In this document: in pieces, positions 34,504-42,670 of the stretch
Layout: each line of letters begins with the position of its first letter
How positions within the stretch are numbered: position 1 is the stretch's first letter
NCBI RefSeq assembly: GCF_900108175.1
Contig: NZ_FNVO01000022.1
Location: forward strand, 1 to 64,000
Reading direction: 5' to 3'
DNA length: 64,000 nt
Origin: Thermomonospora echinospora
GTDB lineage: Bacteria; Actinomycetota; Actinomycetes; Streptosporangiales; Streptosporangiaceae
Notes under the pieces: generated by a model
Databases searched by the model: none
Told to the model about the DNA's origin: nothing
The model's input: the letters and a program-made list of their open reading frames with translations, nothing else
Translations under genes and position numbers: made by a program

Positions 34504-36009
34504 ATGGCGAGAACCGACGTGAACGTCCCGTTCGCCGGCGAGGAGGAGCCGGCCGTGGCACGGGGCTCCGCCGGGCGGCAGCACACCGACGGGGCCTCGG
34601 CGGGCAAGCTCGCCGCCCAGGTCGCCCGGCGGATCGAGGACGACATCATCCGGCTCGGCTGGCCGGTCGGGCGCAACCTGGGCTCAGAAGCCGAACTGCG
34701 CGACCGATACCAGGTGAGCCGATCGGTCCTGCGCGAGGCCGTGCGGCTGGTGGAGCATCATCAGGTGGCCCGGATGCGGCGGGGGCCCGGCGGCGGCCTG
34801 CTGGTGACCGCCCCCGACGCCGCACCGGCCAGCCACGCGATGGTGATCTATCTCGACTATGTCGGCACCAGCATCGAGGATCTCATGCACGCCCGGCTGC
34901 TGCTGGAGCCGCTGGCGGCGTCACTGGCGACCGAACGGCTCACCGAGGACGGCATCGACCGGCTGCGGCGTACCCTGCACGAGGAGGAGCAGCGGCGTGA
35001 CGAGCCCGGCATCTGGTCCCAGAACACGATGCACGTGCTGCTCGGCGAGCTGTCGGGCAACCCCGCACTCCGTCTGTTCATCGACGTGCTCACCCGTCTG
35101 ACGACCCGATACGCCCACCACTCCCGCCGCACGTCCAAGGCGGAGGCCACCCGGGCCAAGCAGGACTCGCAGCACGAGCACGCCCATCTCGTCGATGCCG
35201 TGATCGCCGGTGACGGTGGCCTGGCACAGGCCCACCTGACCGGACATCTCCACCAGATCGCCGCCTGGCTGCACGAGCACCGGACGGCGGAGGGGCCTGG
35301 TTCGGAGCAGGCGGAGACCCGGCTGGTCGGCGGGCCCGGCGCCAAGCTGGCCGAGACCATCGCCGCCCGCATCCACGACGAGATCGCCGCCGACGGCTGG
35401 CAGGTCGGCCGCGTGCTGGGCTCGGAGACCGCCCTGCTGATCCGGTACGGCGTCAGCAGGGCGGTGCTGCGCGAGGCGGTACGGCTGCTGGAATACCACC
35501 AAGTGGCGCGCATGCGCCGTGGCCCGGGTGGCGGCCTGATCGTCACCGCCCCCGAACCGGACGCCAGCATCGACACCATGGCCCTCTACCTGGACCACCA
35601 GGCCGTCACCGCCGAAGATCTGCGGGTGGTCCGCGACGCCGTCGAGCTGGGCACGCTGCAGCGGGTAACCGCGCGCCGTCACGACCCCGAGGTCGCCACA
35701 CGGCTGCGCACCGCACTGGACCACACGGCCGAGCAACTGGAGCCTGGACGGCCAGGCGCCGACCTGTTCCACACCGAACTGGCCGACCTGTCCGGCAACC
35801 CGGTACTGGTGATGTTCCTGCGCATCCTCACCGAGCTGTGGGCCCGGCACACCGCGACCCAGGAGCATCCGCCGCCCGGTCTGGAGGCCGCCGTCGAGGT
35901 CGAACGGATCCACCAGCGCATCCTGGAGGCGATCCTGGACGGCGACCAGAGCATGGCCCAGTACCGCATGCGCCGCCACCTGGAGGCGCTGACCACCTGG
36001 TACCACTGA
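34504..36009 (+). CDS. Double-length FadR regulator (two GntR-FCD units), copy 2
   Basis: A 501-residue tandem GntR/FCD protein. Unit 1 (about 33-265): LRDRYQVSRSVLREAVRLVE, RMRRGPGGGLLV, FCD with MHVLLGELSGNPA, HEHAHLVDAV and LTGHLHQI. Unit 2 (about 278-501): LLIRYGVSRAVLREAVRLLE, RMRRGPGGGLIV, FHTELADLSGNPV, IHQRILEAI and YRMRRHLEAL. It is closely related to copy 1 and copy 3, with the same GxLGSExxL and RRGPGGGL blocks in each half. AGAGGAG at 34486-34492 serves ATG 34504, and TAGACT (34460-34465) is a possible -10. It closes the + strand operon and faces the convergent acyl-CoA synthetase gene. Confidence 0.9.
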   Translation: MARTDVNVPFAGEEEPAVARGSAGRQHTDGASAGKLAAQVARRIEDDIIRLGWPVGRNLGSEAELRDRYQVSRSVLREAVRLVEHHQVARMRRGPGGGLLVTAPDAAPASHAMVIYLDYVGTSIEDLMHARLLLEPLAASLATERLTEDGIDRLRRTLHEEEQRRDEPGIWSQNTMHVLLGELSGNPALRLFIDVLTRLTTRYAHHSRRTSKAEATRAKQDSQHEHAHLVDAVIAGDGGLAQAHLTGHLHQIAAWLHEHRTAEGPGSEQAETRLVGGPGAKLAETIAARIHDEIAADGWQVGRVLGSETALLIRYGVSRAVLREAVRLLEYHQVARMRRGPGGGLIVTAPEPDASIDTMALYLDHQAVTAEDLRVVRDAVELGTLQRVTARRHDPEVATRLRTALDHTAEQLEPGRPGADLFHTELADLSGNPVLVMFLRILTELWARHTATQEHPPPGLEAAVEVERIHQRILEAILDGDQSMAQYRMRRHLEALTTWYH

Positions 36010-36141
36010 CCCGGATCGCACGGACAGCGGCAAAGCGGAACCGCCCGGTCCCGGTGCCGATGGAGCGAGGATCACCCGGCTCCTGCGCTGCGACGAGCCC
36101 TGCGGCCGGATCGGCCATGGAGCCCGCTGGTGTCCTGGTCG

Positions 36142-37647
36142 TCAGGAGACGGTCTGTCGCCCGGCGGTCAGGCCGGTCACCACGTCGTGGCGCAGGATCT
36201 TGCCGGTGGGGGTGCGCGGCAGCTCCGGCCACACCACGATCCGGTCGGGGGTCTTGGAGCCGCGCAGCAGGCTCCGGACGTGCTCGCGCAGCGCCTCGGT
36301 GTCCACGCCGGCACCCGGCGCCGGGACGATCACGGCCTCGATGCGCTGGCCCCACTCCTCATCGGGCACCCCGACCACGACGGCGTCGGCGACGTCGGGA
36401 TGGCGCAGCAGGACGTCCTCGATCTCGGCGGGGGCGATGTTCTCGGCTCCGCGGATGATGGTGTCGTCGATACGGCCCTCGACGAACAGATAGCCGCCGG
36501 CATCCAGCCGGCCCCGGTCACGGGTGTCGAAGAAGCCGCGCTCATCGACCGCCGAGCCCTGCCCGGCGTACTCGCCGGAGACCTGCTCACCGCGCACCCA
36601 GATCCGCCCGCTCTCCCCCGCCGGCAGCACCCGGCCCTCCTCGTCACGGACCTCCAGCTCGATCGCCGGAACGGTCCGCCCGGCCGAGTACAGCCGGGCG
36701 CGCACCTCGGGGTCGGTGGACGCGAACGCGGTGCGGTGGTCCTCCGGGCCAAGGACGGAGATGGTCGAGCTGGTCTCCGTCAGCCCATAGGCGTTGACGA
36801 AGTCGACGTGCGGCCATTCGGCCAGCGCCCGCTCGATGACCCGGGGCGGCATCTTGGCGCCGCCGTAGGCCAGGGTGCGCAGCGACGGCACCGAACGGTC
36901 CAGCCCGTCGGCGTCCATGATGCGGGCCAGCATCGTCGGCACCACCATCGCGTTGGTCACCGCCTGCTCGCGCACCACCTCCAGCCAGCCGGCCGGGGAG
37001 AACGAGGGCAGAGCGATGAACCGGCGGCCCGCATACAGGTTGGTCAGTACGTTGGAGACGGCCGCGATGTGGTACGGCGGTACGCTCATCAACGCCGCCT
37101 CCTCCTCGCCCGCCGCGGCGAACTCCACCGACCCCAGCACATACGACACCAGGTTCTGGTGACGCAGCACCACGCCCTTGGGCGCGGAGGTGGTCCCGCT
37201 GGTGTAGATCAGTACGGCCGGGGCATCGGTCCAGCCGGGCTCACCAGGCTCGCCGAGGTCGCCGTCGGCTGCGGCGGCCATGAACTCCTCGGGCGTGCGG
37301 GCCGCCAGACCGGCCGCACCGAGCATCTCGAGTTGGCCCTCGTCGGCGATCGCGTACGCGCCGGGATGGCCGGCCAGCAGCCGGCCGAGTTGCTCACGGC
37401 CCAGCCGGTAGTTGACGGGGACCAGCGGAACCCCGGCGCGAGCCGCGGCGAACATGGCCACCGGGAAGGCCGGGCCGTTCACCCCCAGGTACAGGATCGA
37501 GTCCGCGCCGGCGGCGGCCACCGCCCGAGCGCCTCCGATCGACAGCTCACGCAGCCGCACGGCGGTCAGGCCATCCTGCCTGCGCCCCACGACGACCCGG
37601 TCACCGAAGCCCTCGGCCGCCATGTCCAGCAGCATCGTCACGTTCAT
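36142..37647 (-). CDS. AMP-forming acyl-CoA synthetase (FadD-like)
   Basis: A 501-residue adenylate-forming ligase. The P-loop is LIYTSGTTSAPKGVV, the A5 motif YGLTETSST, A7/A8 DTRDRGRLDAGGYLFVEGR, and the A10 Lys is in RTPTGKILRHDV. It activates a carboxylic acid with ATP and CoA. ATG 37647 follows CCGGAGCGTGCG. It lies 33 bases after the 103-aa protein gene, so the two form a small operon, convergent with the second double FadR regulator. Substrate class cannot be fixed; FadD3- and FadD17-like enzymes of steroid pathways are of this size. Confidence 0.92.
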   Translation of the reverse strand: MNVTMLLDMAAEGFGDRVVVGRRQDGLTAVRLRELSIGGARAVAAAGADSILYLGVNGPAFPVAMFAAARAGVPLVPVNYRLGREQLGRLLAGHPGAYAIADEGQLEMLGAAGLAARTPEEFMAAAADGDLGEPGEPGWTDAPAVLIYTSGTTSAPKGVVLRHQNLVSYVLGSVEFAAAGEEEAALMSVPPYHIAAVSNVLTNLYAGRRFIALPSFSPAGWLEVVREQAVTNAMVVPTMLARIMDADGLDRSVPSLRTLAYGGAKMPPRVIERALAEWPHVDFVNAYGLTETSSTISVLGPEDHRTAFASTDPEVRARLYSAGRTVPAIELEVRDEEGRVLPAGESGRIWVRGEQVSGEYAGQGSAVDERGFFDTRDRGRLDAGGYLFVEGRIDDTIIRGAENIAPAEIEDVLLRHPDVADAVVVGVPDEEWGQRIEAVIVPAPGAGVDTEALREHVRSLLRGSKTPDRIVVWPELPRTPTGKILRHDVVTGLTAGRQTVS

Positions 37648-37680
37648 CGCACGCTCCGGTCGATAACGGGGTCGGCGAAC

Positions 37681-37992
37681 TCAGTCCGAGGCCGGCAGCG
37701 GCTTGGCCTCCTTGAGCACCAGCGGTTCGCCGTCGACGGCCACCGTGCCCTGGCCAGGCTTGGTGCACAGCAGTTCCAGTCCCAGCCCGTCATGGGTGTA
37801 GCGCTTGCCGAGCACGGTGCCCTCCTGCTGCCCTGGGTCGGCGACACCGCCCTCGCCGGTTCCGGCCTCGGCAGGGTCGACCATCTCCGCGCCGCCACAG
37901 GTCAGAACGATGTCATCACCGGGAGCGCGCACCACGATCATCCTTGTGCCGTCAACGGTGCTGGCCACCTGCCGTCCAGGGCGCAGCTTCAT
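37681..37992 (-). CDS. 103-aa conserved-looking protein with two Cys
   Basis: A 103-residue protein starting at ATG 37992 with a strong GGAGG nine bases upstream, followed at 33 bases by the acyl-CoA synthetase. It has two Cys in short beta-hairpin settings (IVLTCGGAEMV and LELLCTKPGQG), a Gly-rich middle and ends KEAKPLPASD. The CGG and CTKPG motifs hint at a small metal- or thiol-based module, but I do not recognise the family. Its coupling to the ligase suggests an accessory subunit or a sulfur carrier-like role; this is inference. Confidence 0.7.
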   Translation of the reverse strand: MKLRPGRQVASTVDGTRMIVVRAPGDDIVLTCGGAEMVDPAEAGTGEGGVADPGQQEGTVLGKRYTHDGLGLELLCTKPGQGTVAVDGEPLVLKEAKPLPASD

Positions 37993-38393
37993 CGCAAGGT
38001 CCTCCACATGCGTACAGGGCATCGGCCGGCGAGCCGGTGCGCCCGCCCAGGGGGCCGGTATCGGGTGGGACTCATCACTATAGGTGCGCAGAGTCCAGAA
38101 CGGGAGATATAAGTATCTTGTTTCTCGCAACACTACAAGCTGTAGTTATTTAAACACCAATAGCAACAAGTCGATCCGCGGCCAAATAAGCTAGCTTCAC
38201 CTGCGATGTCAGATGCCATCCAGTGATATCCAGAGCCGCCAGACCCGACTCCGGGAGTCTCTCACCAAGAGCCGAAAGGTAAAGGGTATAAGAATTTGGA
38301 GATGCGGGACCGGCGCCGCGGCAGCCCGTCCGCTCAAAACTGGAGGTCGTTGATGCGCCGGAGCCGCAGGGTACGCCCACCGAGGAGGAGACC
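37993..38393. other. Intergenic region
   Basis: No supported gene. It holds the promoter side of the 103-aa protein gene, with an AT-rich island at about 38105-38170 (ATATAAGTATCTTG and TTATTTAAACACC), the most AT-rich stretch of the island. A minus-strand open frame across 38150-38668 has no ribosome site and improbable composition. Confidence 0.45.
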
Positions 38394-38555
38394 ATGAGCC
38401 GCGTCGAGACCCAGGTCGCCATCGCTGGGGCGGGGGTGACGTCCTCAGCGCACGAGGCCGGTCCCGGCCGAGGAGATGTCGGGACGGGGCCGGCCTCGTG
38501 TCGTGCGCGGATGCCGGTCAGCAGCCCGCCGCGGCCTCGCCGTACCGTTCGATAG
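38394..38555 (+). pseudogene. Truncated start of an FAD-dependent monooxygenase
   Basis: A GAGGAGGAGACC ribosome site leads into ATG 38394 and MSRVETQVAIAGAG, the first beta strand and Gly-rich turn of an FAD-binding monooxygenase of the PHBH type. After 14 residues the homology ends abruptly: the expected GPVGL is missing and the frame runs through Gly/Arg/Pro-rich sequence to a TAG at 38553-38555. The start signals are intact and the body is gone, as expected from a deletion. The call rests on a short match. Confidence 0.4.
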
Positions 38556-38607
38556 CCGCGACCGCCGCGACCGCCGCGCCGACACCGTTGCCCGGCGGGC
38601 GCATCAC

Positions 38608-38645
38608 GAACCGGGGCGGCCGGCCCCGGCCGGCCGCCCCGGTTC
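38608..38645. terminator. Very strong bidirectional hairpin
   Basis: Bases 38608-38625 and 38628-38645 form an 18-bp perfect inverted repeat (outer end GAACCGGGG) with a two-base centre. It lies 20 bases past the stop of the minus-strand dehydratase gene and also after the truncated + gene, so it can stop transcription both ways. Confidence 0.75.
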
Positions 38646-38664
38646 CCGGTGCCGGACGGTGGGG

Positions 38665-39933
38665 TCACTCGGCGACGTCGAACCGCCGGAGTTCATGAGC
38701 GACCATGCCGTCGAGGTCGGGCGCCGGAGACTCGGGCAGTTCGACGCGGGGACGCTCGCGGGTCGGCAGCAGCACCACGGCGGTGCCGGGCGTGGTGGTC
38801 TCGCCGCGCTGGTTCTCGCACCACACCTCAAGGTGAACCTCGTTGCGGCCGCCCTCCCGGCGTTTGCCCGTCACCCGGCCGCGCACCCAGGTGGTGTCGC
38901 CGATGTAGTTGAACTTGCGGTGCTCGCAGCGCAGCTTCCACAGCCAGCCGTCGTCGCCCATCCAGTCGGTGATGATGTGGCACAGCCAGGTCTCGCGCAT
39001 ACCGCCGTAGTCGTAGGAGTTGGGCAGCCCGAGTTCCTGTGCGCGCTGCGGTTCCCAGTGCAGCCGCTGGACGGTGTCGGGGACGTTGAGCGCGTTGGGC
39101 GGGTACAGGCCCGGGGCCTTGGTGCGGACGCGGTGCGCCAGCCTGAACGAGCCGGGCGGGGTCAGCTGCATGCCCCAGCCCAGGTGCCAGACCACCACGT
39201 CGGTGGTGGTCAGCGGCCCCTTGACCCGGGGCTGCAACTCGTCACCGGCTTGCACGTCCTCCCAGAACCGCGGCTCGGCGCCGCGGCGGGTCTCGGCCGC
39301 GTACAGCGCGTCGATCTGGGCGAGCCGCTCAGACGTGTACGGCTCCTGGACGAGCTTCTCCTTGGCGCGCTTCTTGGAGGTGTGCCGCTCGGCGTTGATC
39401 CAGGTGCCGCGCCGCACGGCGTGCATCTGCCCGGCGCCGTTGGTGTAGAGGAAGTCGTGGGTGACGTGGACGGTGCGTCCGCCGAACCTACTGGGCTTGG
39501 GCTGCACGCCGACCTGGGCCTGGAGCATGCGGCAGCGGTCACCCAGTTCCAGCGGACGCCACCACTCGAACTCCATGACGGCCTGATAGGAGCCGAGCCC
39601 GGCGAACGGGTCGCCCTTGAGCAGGGCCTTGGTCTGCGGGTCGGGTTCGGGCGCGGCGTCCTCCCCCATCGTGTAGAGGAAGGTGGGCGGCGCGATCAAG
39701 CGGCCCCAGCGGGTCGCCGCCCCGTGGGCGGGGTCGCAGTACAGCGGGTTGTCGTCACCGTAGCCGTAGGCGAAGTGCCGGACGGCGTCCCAGGTCACCT
39801 CGTAGTTGTGCGGCGGGTTGCGCTGGGGCTGCGGCACCCCCAGCCGACGTCGGGAGCGCTCGATCGCCTCCTCAGTAAGTACACCGAATCTTTCTTCTAT
39901 GCCAGAATCCTCCGGCATATCGGTCATCTTCAT
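38665..39933 (-). CDS. Double-hotdog FAS1-like dehydratase (MaoC family), copy 1
   Basis: A protein of about 422 residues made of two hotdog-type domains, the first of the MaoC_dehydrat_N (FAS1-like) kind. HFAYGYGDDNPLYCDP keeps the Asp and Asn of the hydratase-2 motif GDxNPLH but has Tyr for His, which is usual in this subfamily. The second domain includes TTTDVVVWHLGWG and KFNYIGDTTWVRGRVTGK. Such proteins hydrate or bind enoyl-CoA of bulky substrates. ATG 39933 is chosen because TATACT ends 7 bases before it, suggesting a leaderless message; 39927 and 39918 are in-frame alternatives. A paralogue lies at 40895. Confidence 0.85.
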   Translation of the reverse strand: MKMTDMPEDSGIEERFGVLTEEAIERSRRRLGVPQPQRNPPHNYEVTWDAVRHFAYGYGDDNPLYCDPAHGAATRWGRLIAPPTFLYTMGEDAAPEPDPQTKALLKGDPFAGLGSYQAVMEFEWWRPLELGDRCRMLQAQVGVQPKPSRFGGRTVHVTHDFLYTNGAGQMHAVRRGTWINAERHTSKKRAKEKLVQEPYTSERLAQIDALYAAETRRGAEPRFWEDVQAGDELQPRVKGPLTTTDVVVWHLGWGMQLTPPGSFRLAHRVRTKAPGLYPPNALNVPDTVQRLHWEPQRAQELGLPNSYDYGGMRETWLCHIITDWMGDDGWLWKLRCEHRKFNYIGDTTWVRGRVTGKRREGGRNEVHLEVWCENQRGETTTPGTAVVLLPTRERPRVELPESPAPDLDGMVAHELRRFDVAE

Positions 39934-39940
39934 AGGAAAG

Positions 39941-39946
39941 AGTATA
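39941..39946 (-). promoter_or_regulatory. -10 box implying a leaderless dehydratase transcript
   Basis: On the minus strand TATACT lies 7 bases before ATG 39933, so transcription would begin at or next to the start codon. There is no Shine-Dalgarno sequence before that ATG. No convincing -35 box is seen. Confidence 0.45.
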
Positions 39947-40103
39947 AGTTTCTTGGTGCGGGGAAGCATGACAGGCCCCGGGCCTGCTCATCGCGGGTGG
40001 TGTGCCGGCTCTCTGGTGCGCCGCCCCGGCGGCGTGGCCGCCGGGGGCGTACCGCGCGCGCTCCGTTCCGCCGGGAGCGCGGTCTGCACGACCTCTTCTC
40101 CGG

Positions 40104-40898
40104 TCAGTGCCCGGTGAAGCGTGGAGGTCGGCGGCCGAGGAAGGCCCGGATGCCCTCCTTGAAATCGTCGCCGCGCAGGCTCAGCTCCACGGTGCGGGCC
40201 TCGGCGGCCAGCGCGCGGGGCAGGTCCGAGGTGAGGTGGTCGGAGATCATCGCCTTGGTGAGCCCATGCACGAAGGTGGGCCCGGCGGCCAGTTCGACCG
40301 CCAGCCGGGCGGCGGCCTCGGTGAGCTCTCCGTCCGGGACGACCTCGCCGATCAGCCCCCACTCCAACGCCCGCGGGGCGGTGACCACCGTGCCGCGGAT
40401 GAGCATCTGCTTGGCGCGGGCCACCCCGATCAGCCGGGGCAGCAGGTAGGTGGCCCCGCTGTCGGCGGTGAAACCGCGCTGGGCGAACGGGTAGCCGAAC
40501 GTCGCCGACTCGGCGGCCACCACGAAGTCGGTGGCCAGGGCCAGGTTCAGGCCGAACGCGGCGGCCCTGCCCTGGACCGCCGCGACCGTCGGGACCGGCA
40601 GGTCCCACAGCGTCTGGATGACCCGGTGCGCCACCGTGTTCAGCGACCGCACCATGGTGCCGATCGGGGGCCTGTCCCCACCCGGCGGGTTGGCCGAGAC
40701 CAGGTCGGCCCCGGCGCAGAAGTTGCGGCCCTCGCCCTCGATCAGCACCGCCCGCGCGGTCCGGCCCGCGGCCACGGCCTCCAGAGCCTCCAGGACCACG
40801 GCCATGTCCCGGCCGCGCATCGCGTTGGCCTTGTCGGGGCGGGCGAGGGTGATCCGCAACAGGTCGCCGGAGATCTCGCAGCGCGGCTCGCCGGTCAC
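40104..40898 (-). CDS. Enoyl-CoA hydratase/isomerase family protein
   Basis: A 264-residue crotonase. LLRITLARPDKANAMRGRDM is the N-terminus, FCAGADLVSA the first oxyanion segment and GRAAAFGLNLALATD the second. The usual first catalytic Glu (PE) is replaced (FGYPFAQRGF), while an Asp remains in TADSGATYLLPRL, a pattern of isomerase-like or other atypical crotonases. GTG 40898 overlaps the stop of the upstream dehydratase copy 2 by GTGA, so both are made together, and copy 1 follows 170 bases later with its own promoter. Confidence 0.9.
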   Translation of the reverse strand: MTGEPRCEISGDLLRITLARPDKANAMRGRDMAVVLEALEAVAAGRTARAVLIEGEGRNFCAGADLVSANPPGGDRPPIGTMVRSLNTVAHRVIQTLWDLPVPTVAAVQGRAAAFGLNLALATDFVVAAESATFGYPFAQRGFTADSGATYLLPRLIGVARAKQMLIRGTVVTAPRALEWGLIGEVVPDGELTEAAARLAVELAAGPTFVHGLTKAMISDHLTSDLPRALAAEARTVELSLRGDDFKEGIRAFLGRRPPRFTGH

Positions 40899-42178
40899 CG
40901 GGCGCCCTCGCGCAGCAGCTCGCCGTGCCGGGCCATCATCTCGACGGCACGGCGCTGCAGGTCCGCGGGCACCTCCGGCAGCAGGGCCGGGCCGTGCTCG
41001 CGGCTGGGCAGGCAGACCGTCGCGGTGCCCTTGATGGTGTCCTCACCGCGCTGGTTGGTGGCCTTGAACGCGATGTCGACCAGGCATCGGCCGCCCTCCT
41101 CGTACTTGCCGGTCACCTCGCCGGACAGGAACTGCACGTCGCCGTGGTAGTTGAACTTGCGGATCTCGTCGTGCTGCGACACCACCCAGCCGTCGTCGCC
41201 GATCCAGTCGGTCAGGTAGTGGTGCATCCAGCACTCGCGCAGCACCCCGTAGTCGTAGGCGCGGGGATTGCCGATCGCCTGCGACCACGCGGAGTCCCAG
41301 TGCACCCGCTGCGCCACGTCGGGCACCCCGTACTCGTTCTTGATGTAGAACGGCGCGATCCGCTGCCGGTTGGCGTAAGCCAGCCGGCCCGTCTTGAGCC
41401 CATAGGGGACGAACCCGTAGCCGCCCGCGTGGAAGACGATCATGTCGGTGGTGGTGAGCGGGCCCTTGACCATCGCGGGCAGCACCTCGCCCACCGCCAC
41501 GTCCTCGAAGTAACGCGGCCGCGCCCCCCGGGGACGCTCGCCGGCGTAGATCTCGTCGATGCGCGCCAGGTCCTCGTCGGTGTACGAGGGCTCCTCGATA
41601 CCGGCGTACTTGCCGCGCTCACGGGCCTTCTTGCGCTCGGTGTAGATCACCAGGGTGCGGTAGACGCCGACGACCTCGGCGTTGCCGTTCATCTTGACCT
41701 CGCGGTGAACCTTGACGACCGAGCGGCCCGCGAACTCCGAGCGTTTGACCTCGACCGACTCCAGGCCGCCGAAGGAGTACAGGGTGTCGCCCGGGCGGAT
41801 CGGCCGGTACCAGTCCCAGGTGCCCCCGGAGACGAAGGCATGGATGCCCCGGTAGCTGCCGCCCCGCTCCTGTTTGGAGGGACGCTCGCCCCGCAGCGGG
41901 GCGTTGAGCACGGCCGCCATGATGGGCGGGGCGATCTGCCCGCCCCAGCGGGTGCCCCGGCCGTACTCGGGGTCGCAGTACAGCGGGTTGTCGTCGCCAT
42001 AGCCGTGGGCGAAGTTGCGGATGGCCTCCGGCGTCGCGGTGGACAGGAACTCCTGGGACCGGCTCGCCCAGTCGCGCCCGAGGATCGCCCGGTCCTTCTC
42101 GATGTCGGCGTCCTGCAACTCGGCCGAGGTCGCCTTGGTGAACTCCTCCTGCACCCGTTCGCTGGTCGTCTCACTCAT
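40895..42178 (-). CDS. Double-hotdog FAS1-like dehydratase (MaoC family), copy 2
   Basis: A 427-residue paralogue of the 38665 protein, with the same blocks: NFAHGYGDDNPLYCDP, VKGPLTTTDMIVFHAGGYGF, DYGVLRECWMHHYLTDWIGD and KFNYHGDVQFLSGEVTGKYE. It keeps the Asp and Asn of the hydratase motif with Tyr in place of His. AAAGGACGTGCG precedes ATG 42178. It starts 24 bases after the PPOX gene and is coupled to the crotonase by GTGA. The two copies around one crotonase could form a heteromer or act on successive intermediates. Confidence 0.87.
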   Translation of the reverse strand: MSETTSERVQEEFTKATSAELQDADIEKDRAILGRDWASRSQEFLSTATPEAIRNFAHGYGDDNPLYCDPEYGRGTRWGGQIAPPIMAAVLNAPLRGERPSKQERGGSYRGIHAFVSGGTWDWYRPIRPGDTLYSFGGLESVEVKRSEFAGRSVVKVHREVKMNGNAEVVGVYRTLVIYTERKKARERGKYAGIEEPSYTDEDLARIDEIYAGERPRGARPRYFEDVAVGEVLPAMVKGPLTTTDMIVFHAGGYGFVPYGLKTGRLAYANRQRIAPFYIKNEYGVPDVAQRVHWDSAWSQAIGNPRAYDYGVLRECWMHHYLTDWIGDDGWVVSQHDEIRKFNYHGDVQFLSGEVTGKYEEGGRCLVDIAFKATNQRGEDTIKGTATVCLPSREHGPALLPEVPADLQRRAVEMMARHGELLREGAR

Positions 42179-42202
42179 CGCACGTCCTTTCTCCCATAGC
42201 GG

Positions 42203-42670
42203 TCAGTCACGGTCACCGGACAGGTTCAGACGCGAGTTGTCCCAGGTGACACATGGTTCGGTCGGCTCGAAACGGATGACGGCCATGGCCTGGCCGTAGT
42301 GCTCTCGGGTGGCGGCCGGCAGCCGCCCGACCGGCGGCCCGTACCCCGCGTACTTGTCCGTGAGGGCGGCCTGCGCCACGGCCTGCTCTCCCTCGTCCTC
42401 CACCGGGAAGGCCCGACCCTGTACGAGCACGGCCGTCAGTTCGGTCCAGCGGATACCGGACTCCACGAGCAGAGACGCCCGGTCGTCGTGACGGAGCCTG
42501 CGGACCTTCGCCGACCCGGCCGGGGTGCGAAGGTAGGCGCGCCGGCCGAGGACCACGAACCACACCGGCAGCGGCACCGGGCGCCCGTCCCGGCGCAGCG
42601 TGGTGAAGACACCGGTGTGCGCGGCGGCCAACCGCTCCCACGCCTCCCCTTCGGTGAGCCGGACGCTCAT
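42203..42670 (-). CDS. Pyridoxamine-phosphate-oxidase-like (FDOR/PPOX) protein
   Basis: A 155-residue split-barrel flavin or F420 oxidoreductase. AHTGVFTTLRRDGRPVPLPV, a WFVV strand, KVRRLRHDDRASLLVESG and the C-terminal IRFEPT strand are typical of the FDOR superfamily, whose members reduce double bonds with F420H2 or bind FMN or haem. It overlaps the AMP-forming ligase by ATGA and is the last of the nine-gene chain. It may reduce an enone or quinone-like intermediate; cofactor cannot be decided from sequence. Confidence 0.82.
   Translation of the reverse strand: MSVRLTEGEAWERLAAAHTGVFTTLRRDGRPVPLPVWFVVLGRRAYLRTPAGSAKVRRLRHDDRASLLVESGIRWTELTAVLVQGRAFPVEDEGEQAVAQAALTDKYAGYGPPVGRLPAATREHYGQAMAVIRFEPTEPCVTWDNSRLNLSGDRD

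Noticed and set aside
38476-40449. 657-codon + frame opposite the first double-hotdog gene
   Set aside because: Antisense shadow without domain; the minus-strand gene has strong family motifs.
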